A stretch of DNA of 64,000 nucleotides, taken from contig WGMA01000020.1 in the NCBI GenBank assembly GCA_016125285.1, forward strand, positions 151,916 to 215,915. The letters are read 5' to 3'. Below, one piece after another: positions 40,910 through 50,509 of the stretch. The notes beneath the pieces were generated by a model, which did no database searches, had not been told where the DNA came from, and was given only the letters and a program-made list of their open reading frames with translations. The stretch comes from Phycisphaera sp. (GTDB taxonomy: Bacteria > Planctomycetota > Phycisphaerae > Phycisphaerales > Zrk34). Within the stretch, counting starts at the first letter, position 1. Each line of letters opens with the position of its first letter. The translations under genes and the position numbers were made by a program.

Positions 40910-42247
40910 ATGGGTGAGACTCCAGCTCCAAAAGTCGACGCGGCGGCGTGTGTGCTGCAGCTGAACAACGACGTGTGGTACGACGGCCGGGGCAAGGTGC
41001 TCACCGAGCCGCGTGTCAGCGAGGCGCGGTTCGGCGGGTCGGCGGCGTCGCACATCGGGCTGGTCAAGAAGTGCAACGAAGACGCGTGCATCATCGACAA
41101 CCGCAAGGGGATCTACATCGTCTGCGACGGCCTGGGCGGGCACGCGGCGGGCGAGGTGGCCAGCAACATGGCGGCGACCGCGGCGTACATCCACATCGTC
41201 GAGCAGATGAAGGTCAGGCCGGAGATCTTCGCCAAGCCCACCGAGCAGGACGCGATCAACCTGATCACGGGCGCGGTCGGTGCGGCGAACGGCGCGGTGT
41301 GGGGCGTGGCGCAGGAGCAGCCCAAGTCGCAGGGCATGGCCACGACCGTCGTGATGGTCGTGATGATGGGCACGCACGCGGTGGTCGCGCACGTCGGCGA
41401 CTCTCGCGTGTACCTGCTGCGGCAGGGCGAGTGCGTCCGGCTGACCGACGACCACACCATCATGGCCGCGATGTCCAAGTGGGCGTTCAGCCCCAACAGC
41501 ACGATCCCGCGGCGGGGCCTCGGCGGACAGATGACCCGCGCGATCGGGTTCTACCAGTCCGTGCAGGTCGACGTCCTGTTCGTTGAGCTGGCCGACGACG
41601 ACCGGTTCATCCTCACGACCGACGGCCTGACGGACATGATCGACGAGAAGCAGCTGATGGAGGTCGCCACGGAAACGTCGGTCGACCAGCTGCCGCAGCT
41701 GCCGCTCAGGTACGTGGGTCTGGCCAACGAGAACGGGGGCAAGGACAACACGACGGTGGCGTTGGCGCACTTCAAGCCGACCGACCCGCCGAGCAGGATC
41801 GCGATCCGCAAGGTGCAGGTGCTGGAGAAGGTGCCGCTGTTCGCGCAGCTGGGCTACGTCGAGCGGCTGCGTCTGCTGAACTGCGCGTGGGGCCTGGGCT
41901 ACAAGAAGGGTGACGTGATCGTCAAGCAGGGCGACACGGACCAGAAGCTGTACATCATCCTGACCGGCGCGGTGGACGTGATGCGTGACGGCAGGAAGGT
42001 CGCGGAGCTGGGCGAGATGGAGTTTTTCGGGGAGATGTCGCTGGTGGACGGCGAGCCGCGGTCGGCGGACGTGGTGGGTCAGAAGGACGGCGGGATGCTG
42101 GTGTTCAGCCGCGAGAGCATCGAGTCGCTGCTGCAGGTCGAGCCCGGGCTGGCGGTTCGGGTGCTGTGGCCGCTGTGCCAGCTGATCAGCCAGCGTCTGC
42201 GCAAGACCAGCGAGCAGCTGGCGGCGAAGCAGGGGCCGGGCGGTTAA
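40910..42247 (+). CDS. PP2C phosphatase fused to cyclic-nucleotide-binding domain
   Basis: 445 residues. Residues about 40-290 are a PP2C-type serine/threonine phosphatase with KKCNEDACII, IVCDGLGGHAAGEVAS, VAHVGDSRVYLLR, LTTDGLTDMI and GGKDNTTVAL, all metal-binding aspartates present. Residues about 310-430 are a Crp-like cNMP-binding domain (FAQLGYVERLRLLN, KGDVIVKQGDTDQKLYIILTG, FFGEMSLVDGEPRSADVV), where GEMSLVDGEPRSA carries the phosphate-binding-cassette arginine. No helix-turn-helix follows, so it is a ligand-regulated phosphatase and not a transcription factor. Soluble. The substrate kinase is not in the window. Confidence 0.9.
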   Translation: MGETPAPKVDAAACVLQLNNDVWYDGRGKVLTEPRVSEARFGGSAASHIGLVKKCNEDACIIDNRKGIYIVCDGLGGHAAGEVASNMAATAAYIHIVEQMKVRPEIFAKPTEQDAINLITGAVGAANGAVWGVAQEQPKSQGMATTVVMVVMMGTHAVVAHVGDSRVYLLRQGECVRLTDDHTIMAAMSKWAFSPNSTIPRRGLGGQMTRAIGFYQSVQVDVLFVELADDDRFILTTDGLTDMIDEKQLMEVATETSVDQLPQLPLRYVGLANENGGKDNTTVALAHFKPTDPPSRIAIRKVQVLEKVPLFAQLGYVERLRLLNCAWGLGYKKGDVIVKQGDTDQKLYIILTGAVDVMRDGRKVAELGEMEFFGEMSLVDGEPRSADVVGQKDGGMLVFSRESIESLLQVEPGLAVRVLWPLCQLISQRLRKTSEQLAAKQGPGG

Positions 42248-42306
42248 GGTGCGGATGACCGACTAGAATACGCACCGGTCTATGCATCCAACCGAGGTAA
42301 TACGCC

Positions 42307-44229
42307 GTGACATATGCCAGCAAAGTGAAACATTCCTCCATCTTGCTCCTGGGTCTTGTCTGCACAGCGATGTTTGCAACGACAGCCCTTGCCGCGCCCG
42401 CCAACGTCCTGTTTATCATGCCGGACGATCTGAGCTACGACGATTACAGTCTCTACAATGCCGACGGTCCCCGGACGCCCAATGTGGACAAGCTGAGCCG
42501 CGAATGCGTGCGGCTGACCGACTTCCATGTTTCGCCGACCTGCTCCCCCAGCCGGGCCGCGTTCATGACCGGGCGCTACACCGACGACACCGGTGCGTGG
42601 CACACCGTGCTCGGGCGCGAGTTCATGTGGGCCGACGAGGTCACCATGGCGGACGTGTTCAAGGCCAACGGCTACAGCACCGCGATCTACAGCAAGTGGC
42701 ATCTGGGCGAGAGCTACCCGTTCCGTCCGCAAGACCGCGGCTTCGAGCACACCGTCATCATCCGCGGCGGCGGCATCGACCAGCAGCCCGATCACTGGGA
42801 CAACCGCAACAACGCCCCGGTCACCCTCTATATCGACGACGAGCCCGTCGAACTGACCGAGGCCAACGCCGCGCTGCCCGGCAAGAAGGGCGTGTTCGCC
42901 ACCAACTTCTTCACGAATCAGGCCATCGACTACATGACGCGGCAGGCCGCCACCGGCAAGCCGTTCTTCGTTTACATGCCCTACAACGTGGCGCACGGAC
43001 CGCAGGACATGCCGCCGGACGCCCGGCCCGGCGTGTCGGCGCACACCGCCACGGTCGAGAACATGGACACGAACATCGGTCGCATCATCGATTTTCTTGA
43101 CCAGTCCGGTCTGGCCGACAACACCATCCTCGTCGTGGTGCTCGGCGACAACGGCATGAGAAACCACCTCTACCGCGGCTCCAAGGGTTCGGAGTACGAG
43201 GCGGGCCATCGCGTGCCTTGTTACATCCGTTGGAAAGCCGGCGGCATCGGCGGGTCGCCCAACGCGTCCACCGATGTGCACGACCTGATCGGCAATCTCG
43301 ACATGCTGCCGACGCTGATGGACCTGGCCGGCCTGCACGACGTCGCCAACCGTCCCCGCAGCGTCCCGATCCAGGGCCAGAGCTTCAAGGCGTTGCTGAC
43401 CTCCAACGACGCCCAGGTCCGGGCGGCCTTCGCCGGACGCACCATGGTGATGGACAACCAGCGTATGGACGACCTGATCAAGTACAAGCAGGCCAGCGTC
43501 ATGCGCAATGTCATGAACGCGGACGGCGCCACCGCACACGAGTGGCGGCTCATCATTCCCTCCGCCAACAAACCGGCGGAACTGTACGACGTGAAGGTCG
43601 ACCCCCATGAGAAGACGGACCTGAGCCGCAAACCGGAACACGCCGATCTGGTGGCCTCGCTCAAGGCCGATTACGAGACGTGGTGGAAGACCGCCAGCAC
43701 CCACGCGGACGATTTCGCCAGGCCCATTCTCGGGTCGCAGGTGGAGCCGGAAATCTGTCTGTACTCCCACGACTGGCACACCGGCGGCAAGATCCCCCCG
43801 TGGAACCAGGGCATGATCGCCGCCGGCCTCGTGTGCAACGGTTACCACTCCGTGGCGTTTGGAGCCGCCGGGGACTACGCCTTCGACCTGCGGCGCTGGC
43901 CCAAGGAGGTCGCCGGCGAAACCACGGTGACGTCCGTCCTGGCCAAGCCGATCCGTGTGGGCAACGCCGGTAACGACGGCCAATACAAGCTCAGCACGGG
44001 CAAGGCGCTGCCGATCCATTCGGCGCGCCTGCGCATCTGGAACGGTGATCACGCCTATTTCGATGACAAGCAGGCGGTGGACCCCGATTCGGACGGTCCG
44101 GTGTTCACCGTCAAATCGCTGCCCGCCGGCCCGGCGATGGTGCAGACATGGTTCTACGACGCCGACGGCAAGGAATTGTGCGGCGCGTATTACGTCTACA
44201 CTCAGCAGCTGAAGCCCGCCGCGAAGTGA
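42307..44229 (+). CDS. Secreted S1-type sulfatase
   Basis: 640 residues from the GTG at 42307, with a signal peptide (SILLLGLVCTAMFATTALA). The formylglycine motif is C79-SPSR in PTCSPSRAAFMTGRY, so the cysteine form needs a formylglycine-generating enzyme. Metal ligands appear in LFIMPDDLSYDD and LGDNGMRNH. The last 170 residues are a beta-rich extension. It hydrolyses sulfate esters outside the cytosol, probably on sulfated polysaccharides, as is common in planctomycetes. No carbohydrate operon surrounds it. Confidence 0.9.
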   Translation: MTYASKVKHSSILLLGLVCTAMFATTALAAPANVLFIMPDDLSYDDYSLYNADGPRTPNVDKLSRECVRLTDFHVSPTCSPSRAAFMTGRYTDDTGAWHTVLGREFMWADEVTMADVFKANGYSTAIYSKWHLGESYPFRPQDRGFEHTVIIRGGGIDQQPDHWDNRNNAPVTLYIDDEPVELTEANAALPGKKGVFATNFFTNQAIDYMTRQAATGKPFFVYMPYNVAHGPQDMPPDARPGVSAHTATVENMDTNIGRIIDFLDQSGLADNTILVVVLGDNGMRNHLYRGSKGSEYEAGHRVPCYIRWKAGGIGGSPNASTDVHDLIGNLDMLPTLMDLAGLHDVANRPRSVPIQGQSFKALLTSNDAQVRAAFAGRTMVMDNQRMDDLIKYKQASVMRNVMNADGATAHEWRLIIPSANKPAELYDVKVDPHEKTDLSRKPEHADLVASLKADYETWWKTASTHADDFARPILGSQVEPEICLYSHDWHTGGKIPPWNQGMIAAGLVCNGYHSVAFGAAGDYAFDLRRWPKEVAGETTVTSVLAKPIRVGNAGNDGQYKLSTGKALPIHSARLRIWNGDHAYFDDKQAVDPDSDGPVFTVKSLPAGPAMVQTWFYDADGKELCGAYYVYTQQLKPAAK

Positions 44230-44365
44230 GCGGTGACGAACAGGGATGCGAAGCAACGAAGAATGAACCCGCTGCCCTGGCGCCCGACGATACGCTTGAC
44301 GGCTGCACCCCGAGCCAACACAATGCGGTGCGATCAGTTCACCGCCAACCGCGGAGCGTGCCGAG

Positions 44366-44905
44366 ATGCGTGACGAAGACGTGTACGTCATTGAGATGCC
44401 CAAGATGGGCGCGATGGAGTCGAGCTTCCTGCCCGAGGTGTTCAAGGGGCTGGGCACGACGATGAAGCACATCGCCGGTTCGGTGTTCCGCGGTCCGCGC
44501 AACAAGTCGTTCGAGTACCCCGAAGAGCGGCGCGAGAACATGCCGATCATCGACGGCGGGCTCGAGAAGCGCAACTACCGCGGGGTGCACCGTCTGAACC
44601 GCGACGAAGAGGGACGCGTCAAGTGCGTGGCGTGCTTCATGTGCGCCACGGCGTGCCCGGCGTACTGCATCCACATCGTCGGTGACGAGTCGCCGTGGGA
44701 CGACCGCGAGAAGTACCCGATCAAGTTCGACATCGACGAACTCCGCTGCATCTACTGCGGCATGTGTGAAGAGGCGTGCCCGGTCGACGCGATCGAGCTG
44801 ACGCCGGAGTACGACCTGGTGGGCATGAGCCGCCAGGAGATGATCTTCGACAAGGCGAAACTGTTGTCGGTTTACGATCAGACGATCGAAGACAAGCCGA
44901 TGTGA
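44366..44905 (+). CDS. nuoI: NADH-quinone oxidoreductase subunit I (ferredoxin type)
   Basis: 179 residues with two complete 4Fe-4S sites: C87-x2-C90-x2-C93-x3-C97-P and C128-x2-C131-x2-C134-x3-C138-P. The surrounding segments MKHIAGSVFRGPRN, LNRDEEGRVKCVAC, YPIKFDIDELRCIYC and PVDAIELTPEY match NuoI. It carries electrons between the peripheral iron-sulfur centres and quinone in complex I. It is not flanked by any other nuo gene here, so complex I genes must be scattered or this is a duplicated copy. Confidence 0.88.
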   Translation: MRDEDVYVIEMPKMGAMESSFLPEVFKGLGTTMKHIAGSVFRGPRNKSFEYPEERRENMPIIDGGLEKRNYRGVHRLNRDEEGRVKCVACFMCATACPAYCIHIVGDESPWDDREKYPIKFDIDELRCIYCGMCEEACPVDAIELTPEYDLVGMSRQEMIFDKAKLLSVYDQTIEDKPM

Positions 44906-44962
44906 TTGAGTTCGCGATTCACGGCCGCGTGGTGGGGATATCGCGCGGTGATCTGAGTGTTG

Positions 44963-45718
44963 ATGAGCAGTCGCTTATCCGCCATTGTGACCGGAGCGGG
45001 AAGTGGGATCGGCCGTGCTGTGGCGTTGCGCCTGGCGCGGGCGGGTTGGTCGGTGGCGCTGGCCGGTCGGACCGACGCGACGCTGCGCGAAACCGCCGAG
45101 GCGATCCGCGAGGCGACGGGCAACGGCGTGGACACGCTGATCCAGCCGACGGACGTGGCCGACGCGACGCAGTGCGAGGCGATGATCGCGACGGTGGAGG
45201 CGCGCTACGGCCGGATCGACGCGGTGGTGCACAGCGCGGGGTTCGTGGCGATGGCCTCGCTCGCGGCCACCGACGCGTCGACCTGGCGGCAGTCGATCGA
45301 CGTGAACCTATCTGCGGCGATGTACCTCACGCACCACGCCTGGCGGCTGTTCCGCAAGCAACGCAGCGGTGTGGTGGTGAACGTGTCGTCGATGGCGTCG
45401 GTCGACCCGTTCCCGGGGCTCGGTGCGTACGCGACGGCGAAGGCGGGGCTCAACATGCTCACGCGCGTGACCGCGACGGAGGGCGCGGAGATCGGCGTGC
45501 GAGCGGTGGCGGTGGCGCCCGGCGCGGTCGAAACACCGATGCTCCGGGGCCTGTTCGACGAGGCGGCGATCCCGCGGTCGGCGACGCTCGCGCCGGACGA
45601 CGTGGCCGAACTGATCGTCGGTTGCGTGACCGGCGAACGCGACTTCGTGTCCGGGCAGACGATCACGATCGTCCGCGGCGATGACGGAACTGTCCAAACG
45701 TCGCCGGTAGGGGCATGA
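44963..45718 (+). CDS. Short-chain dehydrogenase/reductase (SDR)
   Basis: 251 residues from the ATG at 44963 (MSSRLSAIVTG); an in-frame TTG two codons earlier is ignored. Classical SDR motifs: TGAGSGIG for the nucleotide, VVHSAG, NVSS with the catalytic serine, and the YATAK active site. AVAVAPGAVETPM follows. It oxidises or reduces an alcohol/ketone with NAD(P)(H); the substrate is unknown. It follows nuoI after 57 bases on the same strand. Confidence 0.9.
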   Translation: MSSRLSAIVTGAGSGIGRAVALRLARAGWSVALAGRTDATLRETAEAIREATGNGVDTLIQPTDVADATQCEAMIATVEARYGRIDAVVHSAGFVAMASLAATDASTWRQSIDVNLSAAMYLTHHAWRLFRKQRSGVVVNVSSMASVDPFPGLGAYATAKAGLNMLTRVTATEGAEIGVRAVAVAPGAVETPMLRGLFDEAAIPRSATLAPDDVAELIVGCVTGERDFVSGQTITIVRGDDGTVQTSPVGA

Positions 45719-45788
45719 GGCGGTTGCGGACCCCGGCGGGATGACAGACAATGTCCGTCGCTTGACCGGGGCTGGGCGCGTTTTTAGC

Positions 45789-46583
45789 ATGACGACTCGC
45801 GTGCAAGGAGTTACAGCGATCGAATTCCCCTTGGCAATCATCTCGGACATCCACGGCAACATCGTGGCTCTCGACACCGCGCTGGCGGACATCGAGAAAC
45901 GTGGCGTGAAGAACGTCGTGTGTCTCGGTGACGTGATCGGTTACGGGCCGCGCCCGCGCGAGTGCCTGGACCGTGTCCGCGAGAAGTGCCTCTGGTCGCT
46001 GATGGGCAACCACGACTTCGGCGTGATGTACGAGCCGACGCACTTCAACGCCGGCGCCGAGGCGGCGGTGTTCTGGACGCGTCGCCAGTTCGAACTCGAG
46101 CCGGACCCCGAGCTGCGATCGCTGCGGTGGAAGTTCCTCGGATCGATGCTGATCCGTCAGCGCTTCGGCGAAGGGTTCATGGTGGTGCACGGCTCGCCGC
46201 GTCACCCGATCAGCGAATACGTATTCCCCGACGACGTGACGGTCTCGCCGAAGAAGATGCGACAGATCTTCGAGCTGATCGAGCGCGCGTGCCTCGTGGG
46301 CCACACGCACGTGCAGGGCGTGTTCACCGACGAGCCCGACTTCTACACGCCCGGCGAGCTGGGCAACACGTACCGGTTCAACGAAGACGAGAAGGTGCTG
46401 ATCAACGTCGGCTCGGTGGGCCAGCCGCGCGACCGCGATCCGCGCAGCGGCTACGTGATCCTGCACGAGGACCACGTGGAGTTCATCCGCGTCGAGTACG
46501 ACATCCCCGCGGTGGTCAAGCAGATCGAGGAGATCCCCGAGCTGAACGAGTTCTTCGGTCAGCGCCTGATGGAAGGGCGATAA
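45789..46583 (+). CDS. Metallophosphoesterase, calcineurin-like
   Basis: 264 residues if started at the ATG at 45789. All metal motifs are present: SDIHGN, LGDVIGYGP, GNHD, VVHGSPRHP and GHTHVQGV. This is the PP2A-like/YfcE-type phosphatase class with two divalent metals. A strong AAGGAG at 45805-45810 lies downstream of that ATG, eight bases before an ATC codon beginning IEFPLAIISD, which is where homologues usually start. The true start is therefore unclear. Role: cytosolic phosphodiester or phosphoprotein hydrolysis, substrate unknown. Confidence 0.88.
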   Translation: MTTRVQGVTAIEFPLAIISDIHGNIVALDTALADIEKRGVKNVVCLGDVIGYGPRPRECLDRVREKCLWSLMGNHDFGVMYEPTHFNAGAEAAVFWTRRQFELEPDPELRSLRWKFLGSMLIRQRFGEGFMVVHGSPRHPISEYVFPDDVTVSPKKMRQIFELIERACLVGHTHVQGVFTDEPDFYTPGELGNTYRFNEDEKVLINVGSVGQPRDRDPRSGYVILHEDHVEFIRVEYDIPAVVKQIEEIPELNEFFGQRLMEGR

Positions 46584-46737
46584 CGCCGGTCTGCGACGCG
46601 ACGATTGCCGTTTCCGCGCGACATTCCCGCCAGCCTGCCACATCCGATCATACGACGTTCGCTATGATTACCACCCCGCGCGGGCTTGCCGTATACTGTC
46701 CCGCTTGATTTTTCCGAGGGACTCAGAGGTGTAATGC

Positions 46738-49026
46738 ATGAATCGGCTGTGGGTGACAATCGGAATGGTGGTCTTCGCCGCGGTGGTGGTGTGGGCGATC
46801 TCGTCGGGTAACAAGGTCGATCCCGCCGGCAAGCCGACGCCGACGCCTGCGCCGGTGACGCAGCCCGACACGTCGGGCCCGGACGCCGCGCCCGTCGCCA
46901 ACGCGACCGACACCGCCAAGCCCGCCGCGCCCGACGCCGCGCCGGTCACCCCCGCGCCCGACACGACGCCCGCCGCGCCGGACACCGCGACCGCCGCCTC
47001 GATCGAAGGCCTGCACGTCGTGCCCGCCGCGCCCAACCAGCCCGACCCGATCGTCGGCTCCGCCGATTTCGACCAGGCCAACCCCGACGCCAACCCCTAC
47101 ATGTTCGAGGCGCAGTTCACGCCGTGGGGCGGCGGCGTCAAGCACATCCTGCTGTCGCGCTACTCCACGGAGGTCGACAAGCACGACCCGTACCCCGTCC
47201 AGGAGCAGCAGGTCCTGCAGACCTACACCGCCGCGGACGGCTCGATCCAGCACGGCTACTTCTACCCGATGGCCGCCGAGAGCGTGCTGGTCAACGGCAA
47301 GGCCATCGACCTCCGCGCCGCGCGCTGGACCGTCGACGCCGACCGCACCGACAAGACCACCACCGTCTTCACCGTCACGCTCGCCAACGACAAAGACGCG
47401 CCCGTGCTGCGGATCACACGCGTGTGGAAGATTGCGGCCGGGACGTACGACCTGACGCTCACGCATGCGTTCGAAAACCTCACGACGCAGCCGCTCGACG
47501 TGCGCTTCACGCAGCAGGGGCAGGTCGACCTGCCGCTCGGCGTGACCAACGTCGGTGACCGCCGCACCGTGGTGCTCTGCTACCTCCAGCCGTACGGCTC
47601 GGACGCCAACAAGAAAGACCTGAGCATCAAGGACTACAACCTCTCGCGCACGAAGCTCGTGAAGACCGACAGCGACGTCATCTGGCCGGGCGCCGGTGAC
47701 GACGCGGCGCGCGACGTGGTGTGGTCCGCGGTCACCAACCGCTACTTCGCCGTCGCGGTGCACCCCGCGATGCCCAGCGGCGTCGTGATGCCGCCGTCGC
47801 TCGAGTCCGACTTCAACTCGGTGCGCAAGTCCACCTGGACGCAGCCGAGTCCCGACGGCAAGACCGAGGTAACGAACCTCGCCCTGCACTACGACAGCGT
47901 GCCGATGCGGCTCGCGCCGAAGGGCGACGCGAACGCCAAGCGGGAGATCGGCTTCCAGATCTTCGCCGGCCCCAAGGCGCCCGACGTGCTGAAGGTCCAG
48001 GACTCGCCTTACCAACGCCTCGGCCTCGACAAGCTGATCATCTACAACCTCGGCGGCATGTGCTCGGTCTGCACGTTCTCGTGGCTCGCCGACGCGATGA
48101 TGTGGTTCTTCACGCTCATCCACGCGCTCGTCGCCGACTGGGGCGTGTCGATCATCGTGCTCGTGGCGCTGGTGCGCGGCCTGCTGCACCCGATCACCAA
48201 GGGCTCGCAGATCAACATGCAGAAGATGTCGAAGCAGATGCAGCAGCTGCAGCCCGAGATGGAGCGCCTCAAGGAGAAGTACGCCGACAACCCGCAGAAG
48301 CTGAATCAGGAAACGATGAAGCTCTACCAGGAGAAGGGCGTCAACCCGCTGGGCATGGGCCTGGGCTGCCTGCCGATGTTCCTGCAGACGCCGATCTGGA
48401 TCGCGCTGTACGCCGTGCTGTTCTTCGCGATCGAGCTGCGTCACCAGCCGGCGTTCTACGGCGTGTTCCAGGCGATCTCCGGCGGACACTGGGGCTTCAT
48501 GGCCGACCTGTCCAGCCAGGACCGCTTCATCACGATCCCGCACGTCGATCTGTGGATCTTCCACCTCGACTCGATCAACCTGCTGCCGCTGCTGTGGGGC
48601 ATCCTCATGTTCATCAACATGAAGTACACCACGCCGCAGGTCGCCCCGGCCAACGACAACGCCGCGATGCAGCAGAAGATGATGAAGGGCATGATGCTGC
48701 TGTTCCCGTTCCTGCTGTACAAGGCGCCGTGCGGGCTGACGCTGTACATCCTCGCGTCGACGAGCGTCGGCATCATCGAGTCCCGCCGCGTGCGCGCGCA
48801 CATGAAGGAGCTCGAGGCGAGCGGCGAGTTCGACATCAACAAGAAGACCGCGAAGAAGGACAAGAAGCCCGGCTTCTTCGGCTCGCTCATTGAAGCGGCG
48901 CAGCAGCGCATGGAAGACCAGCAGAAGATGAAGCAGGGCGGCGCCAACCCCGGCCCGATCGGCGAGAGGGGCAGCGGCAAACGCAAGGGCGGCGGCGGCC
49001 GGCGGTCCGGTCGACGCGGCAAGTAA
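46738..49026 (+). CDS. yidC: Membrane protein insertase YidC
   Basis: 762 residues, longer than the 550 typical of Gram-negative YidC. An N-terminal membrane anchor (residues 5-22) is followed by an Ala-Pro-Thr-rich spacer of about 90 residues and a periplasmic beta domain from about 105 to 425. The insertase core follows: GVSIIVLVALVRGLLHPITK with the hydrophilic-groove arginine, NPLGMGLGCLPMFLQTPIWIALYAVLF, and the late membrane helices. The C terminus is a lysine/arginine-rich tail. It inserts inner-membrane proteins with or without Sec. mnmE follows after hairpin F; the usual jag gene between them is missing. Confidence 0.95.
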   Translation: MNRLWVTIGMVVFAAVVVWAISSGNKVDPAGKPTPTPAPVTQPDTSGPDAAPVANATDTAKPAAPDAAPVTPAPDTTPAAPDTATAASIEGLHVVPAAPNQPDPIVGSADFDQANPDANPYMFEAQFTPWGGGVKHILLSRYSTEVDKHDPYPVQEQQVLQTYTAADGSIQHGYFYPMAAESVLVNGKAIDLRAARWTVDADRTDKTTTVFTVTLANDKDAPVLRITRVWKIAAGTYDLTLTHAFENLTTQPLDVRFTQQGQVDLPLGVTNVGDRRTVVLCYLQPYGSDANKKDLSIKDYNLSRTKLVKTDSDVIWPGAGDDAARDVVWSAVTNRYFAVAVHPAMPSGVVMPPSLESDFNSVRKSTWTQPSPDGKTEVTNLALHYDSVPMRLAPKGDANAKREIGFQIFAGPKAPDVLKVQDSPYQRLGLDKLIIYNLGGMCSVCTFSWLADAMMWFFTLIHALVADWGVSIIVLVALVRGLLHPITKGSQINMQKMSKQMQQLQPEMERLKEKYADNPQKLNQETMKLYQEKGVNPLGMGLGCLPMFLQTPIWIALYAVLFFAIELRHQPAFYGVFQAISGGHWGFMADLSSQDRFITIPHVDLWIFHLDSINLLPLLWGILMFINMKYTTPQVAPANDNAAMQQKMMKGMMLLFPFLLYKAPCGLTLYILASTSVGIIESRRVRAHMKELEASGEFDINKKTAKKDKKPGFFGSLIEAAQQRMEDQQKMKQGGANPGPIGERGSGKRKGGGGRRSGRRGK

Positions 49027-49116
49027 GTTTCAAGTCTCAGGTTTCAAGTTTCAAGATGCCCGCCGGCCGGCGCACGGTCGCGGCGCTTGAGACCTGAAAC
49101 GTGAGACTTGAAACTT
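49025..49116. repeat. Heptad-repeat hairpin F
   Basis: Arms 49025-49055 and 49086-49116 (31 nt, 28 matches) around a 30-nt loop. Words AAGTTTC, AAGTCTC, AGGTTTC on the left; CTTGAGA, CCTGAAA on the right. The left arm begins inside the TAA stop of yidC. The right arm contains the TTG at 49108 that is the only possible start of mnmE, as an in-frame TGA lies six bases upstream of it. Confidence 0.92.
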
Positions 49117-50484
49117 CACCCCATCATCGCGGTCAGCTCACCCCCCGGGCGCAGCGCCCGCGGTATCCTCCGCATCAGCGCCGATCGTGTCGATTCCTTG
49201 CTCCATCTGGTTGTTGAGCCAAAGCCGTCGCCGCGCACGCTCTGCGTGGCCCGGCTGCGCCTCGAAGCGCGCGGCGCGGCGACGCTGCCGTGCCTCGCCC
49301 TCTATCACCCCGCGCCCAACTCGTACACCGGCCAGGACACGCTGGAGATCCAGCTGCCCGGCAACCCCGCGCTGCTCGAGCGCGCGCTGCACGCGTTGCT
49401 CGACACGCTGCGCGGCCACGACGCCACGGCCTCCGCGCGCCTCGCCGAGGCCGGTGAGTTTACCCAGCGCGCCTACACGGCCGGGCGGCTCGACCTGACC
49501 CGCGCCGAGGGCGTCGCGGCGACGATCTCCGCGGTGTCCGACGCGCAGCTCCAGGCCGCACGCCTGCTGCGCACCGGCCGGCTCGGGTCGTGGGCCGTGC
49601 GACTCGTCGACGAACTCGCGCAGCTGCTGGCCCTGGTCGAAGCGGGCATCGACTTTGTCGACCAGGACGACGTGGTCGCCATCATGCCGCGCGACCTCGA
49701 CGACGGCCTGTCGCGTGTCGAAGCGGAACTGAAGGCGCTGATGCAGCGCAGCCGGTCGTGGTCGTCGCTGGAGGCGCTGCCGTGGGTGGTGCTCGCCGGT
49801 CCGCCGAACGCGGGCAAGAGCACGCTGTTCAACGCGCTGCTCGGCCACGAGCGCGCCGTGGTCAGCGACGTGGCCGGCACGACGCGCGACGTGCTGGCCG
49901 AGCCGCTGGCGATCGAGACCGACGCCGGTGAGCGTGCGGAGGTGATGCTGGTCGACGTCGCGGGCCTCGACTCGCCCGCAGCGGCGCTCGACGCGTCGAT
50001 GCAGCACGCGGCCCGCGCGGCGCTGGATCGCGCAGACCTCGTGCTGTGGGTGCGCCCCGCGGACGACGATACGTCGTCGATTCCCGAAATCGGCAACGCA
50101 GAAATAATCGCGGTGGGGTCCAAAATCGACGCCGTGCGGCAACTTAGTCACGGCGACCTGGCGGTCAGTGCGCACACGGGCGACGGGCTCGACGCGTTGC
50201 GCCGCCGGATCGCCGGGTGGATCGGCGACCGCGCCGTGACGCTCGCGGGGCAGATGCTCGCGCTCAACTCGCGGCATCACGACGAGTTGTCGGCCACGCT
50301 GGCCGACCTGGCCGAGGCCCGCGCGATGCTCGCCGATCAGCGTGACGCCGCGTCGCTGCGCGACATGGAGTTGATCGCCGATCGGATGCGCGTCGCGTTG
50401 GATCACCTCGCGTCGCTGGGCGGCGCGATGACGCCGGACGACGTGATCGGCAAGGTGTTCGCGACGTTCTGCGTTGGCAAGTGA
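49108..50484 (+). CDS. mnmE: tRNA modification GTPase MnmE
   Basis: 458 residues from a TTG at 49108, the only available start. The N-terminal THF-binding domain opens [19 protein letters not shown], matching the usual start of MnmE after four residues. [13 protein letters not shown] and [16 protein letters not shown] follow. The G domain at about 228-375 has [22 protein letters not shown] and DVAGLD (usually DTAGLR). The C-terminal catalytic motif CVGK ends the protein (family C-I/L/V-G-K). With MnmG it makes 5-carboxymethylaminomethyl uridine in tRNA. The start lies in hairpin F and has no Shine-Dalgarno sequence. Confidence 0.95.
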   Translation: MKLHPIIAVSSPPGRSARGILRISADRVDSLLHLVVEPKPSPRTLCVARLRLEARGAATLPCLALYHPAPNSYTGQDTLEIQLPGNPALLERALHALLDTLRGHDATASARLAEAGEFTQRAYTAGRLDLTRAEGVAATISAVSDAQLQAARLLRTGRLGSWAVRLVDELAQLLALVEAGIDFVDQDDVVAIMPRDLDDGLSRVEAELKALMQRSRSWSSLEALPWVVLAGPPNAGKSTLFNALLGHERAVVSDVAGTTRDVLAEPLAIETDAGERAEVMLVDVAGLDSPAAALDASMQHAARAALDRADLVLWVRPADDDTSSIPEIGNAEIIAVGSKIDAVRQLSHGDLAVSAHTGDGLDALRRRIAGWIGDRAVTLAGQMLALNSRHHDELSATLADLAEARAMLADQRDAASLRDMELIADRMRVALDHLASLGGAMTPDDVIGKVFATFCVGK

Positions 50485-50509
50485 TCCGAGGCCGCACTAC
50501 GCTGTGCGC

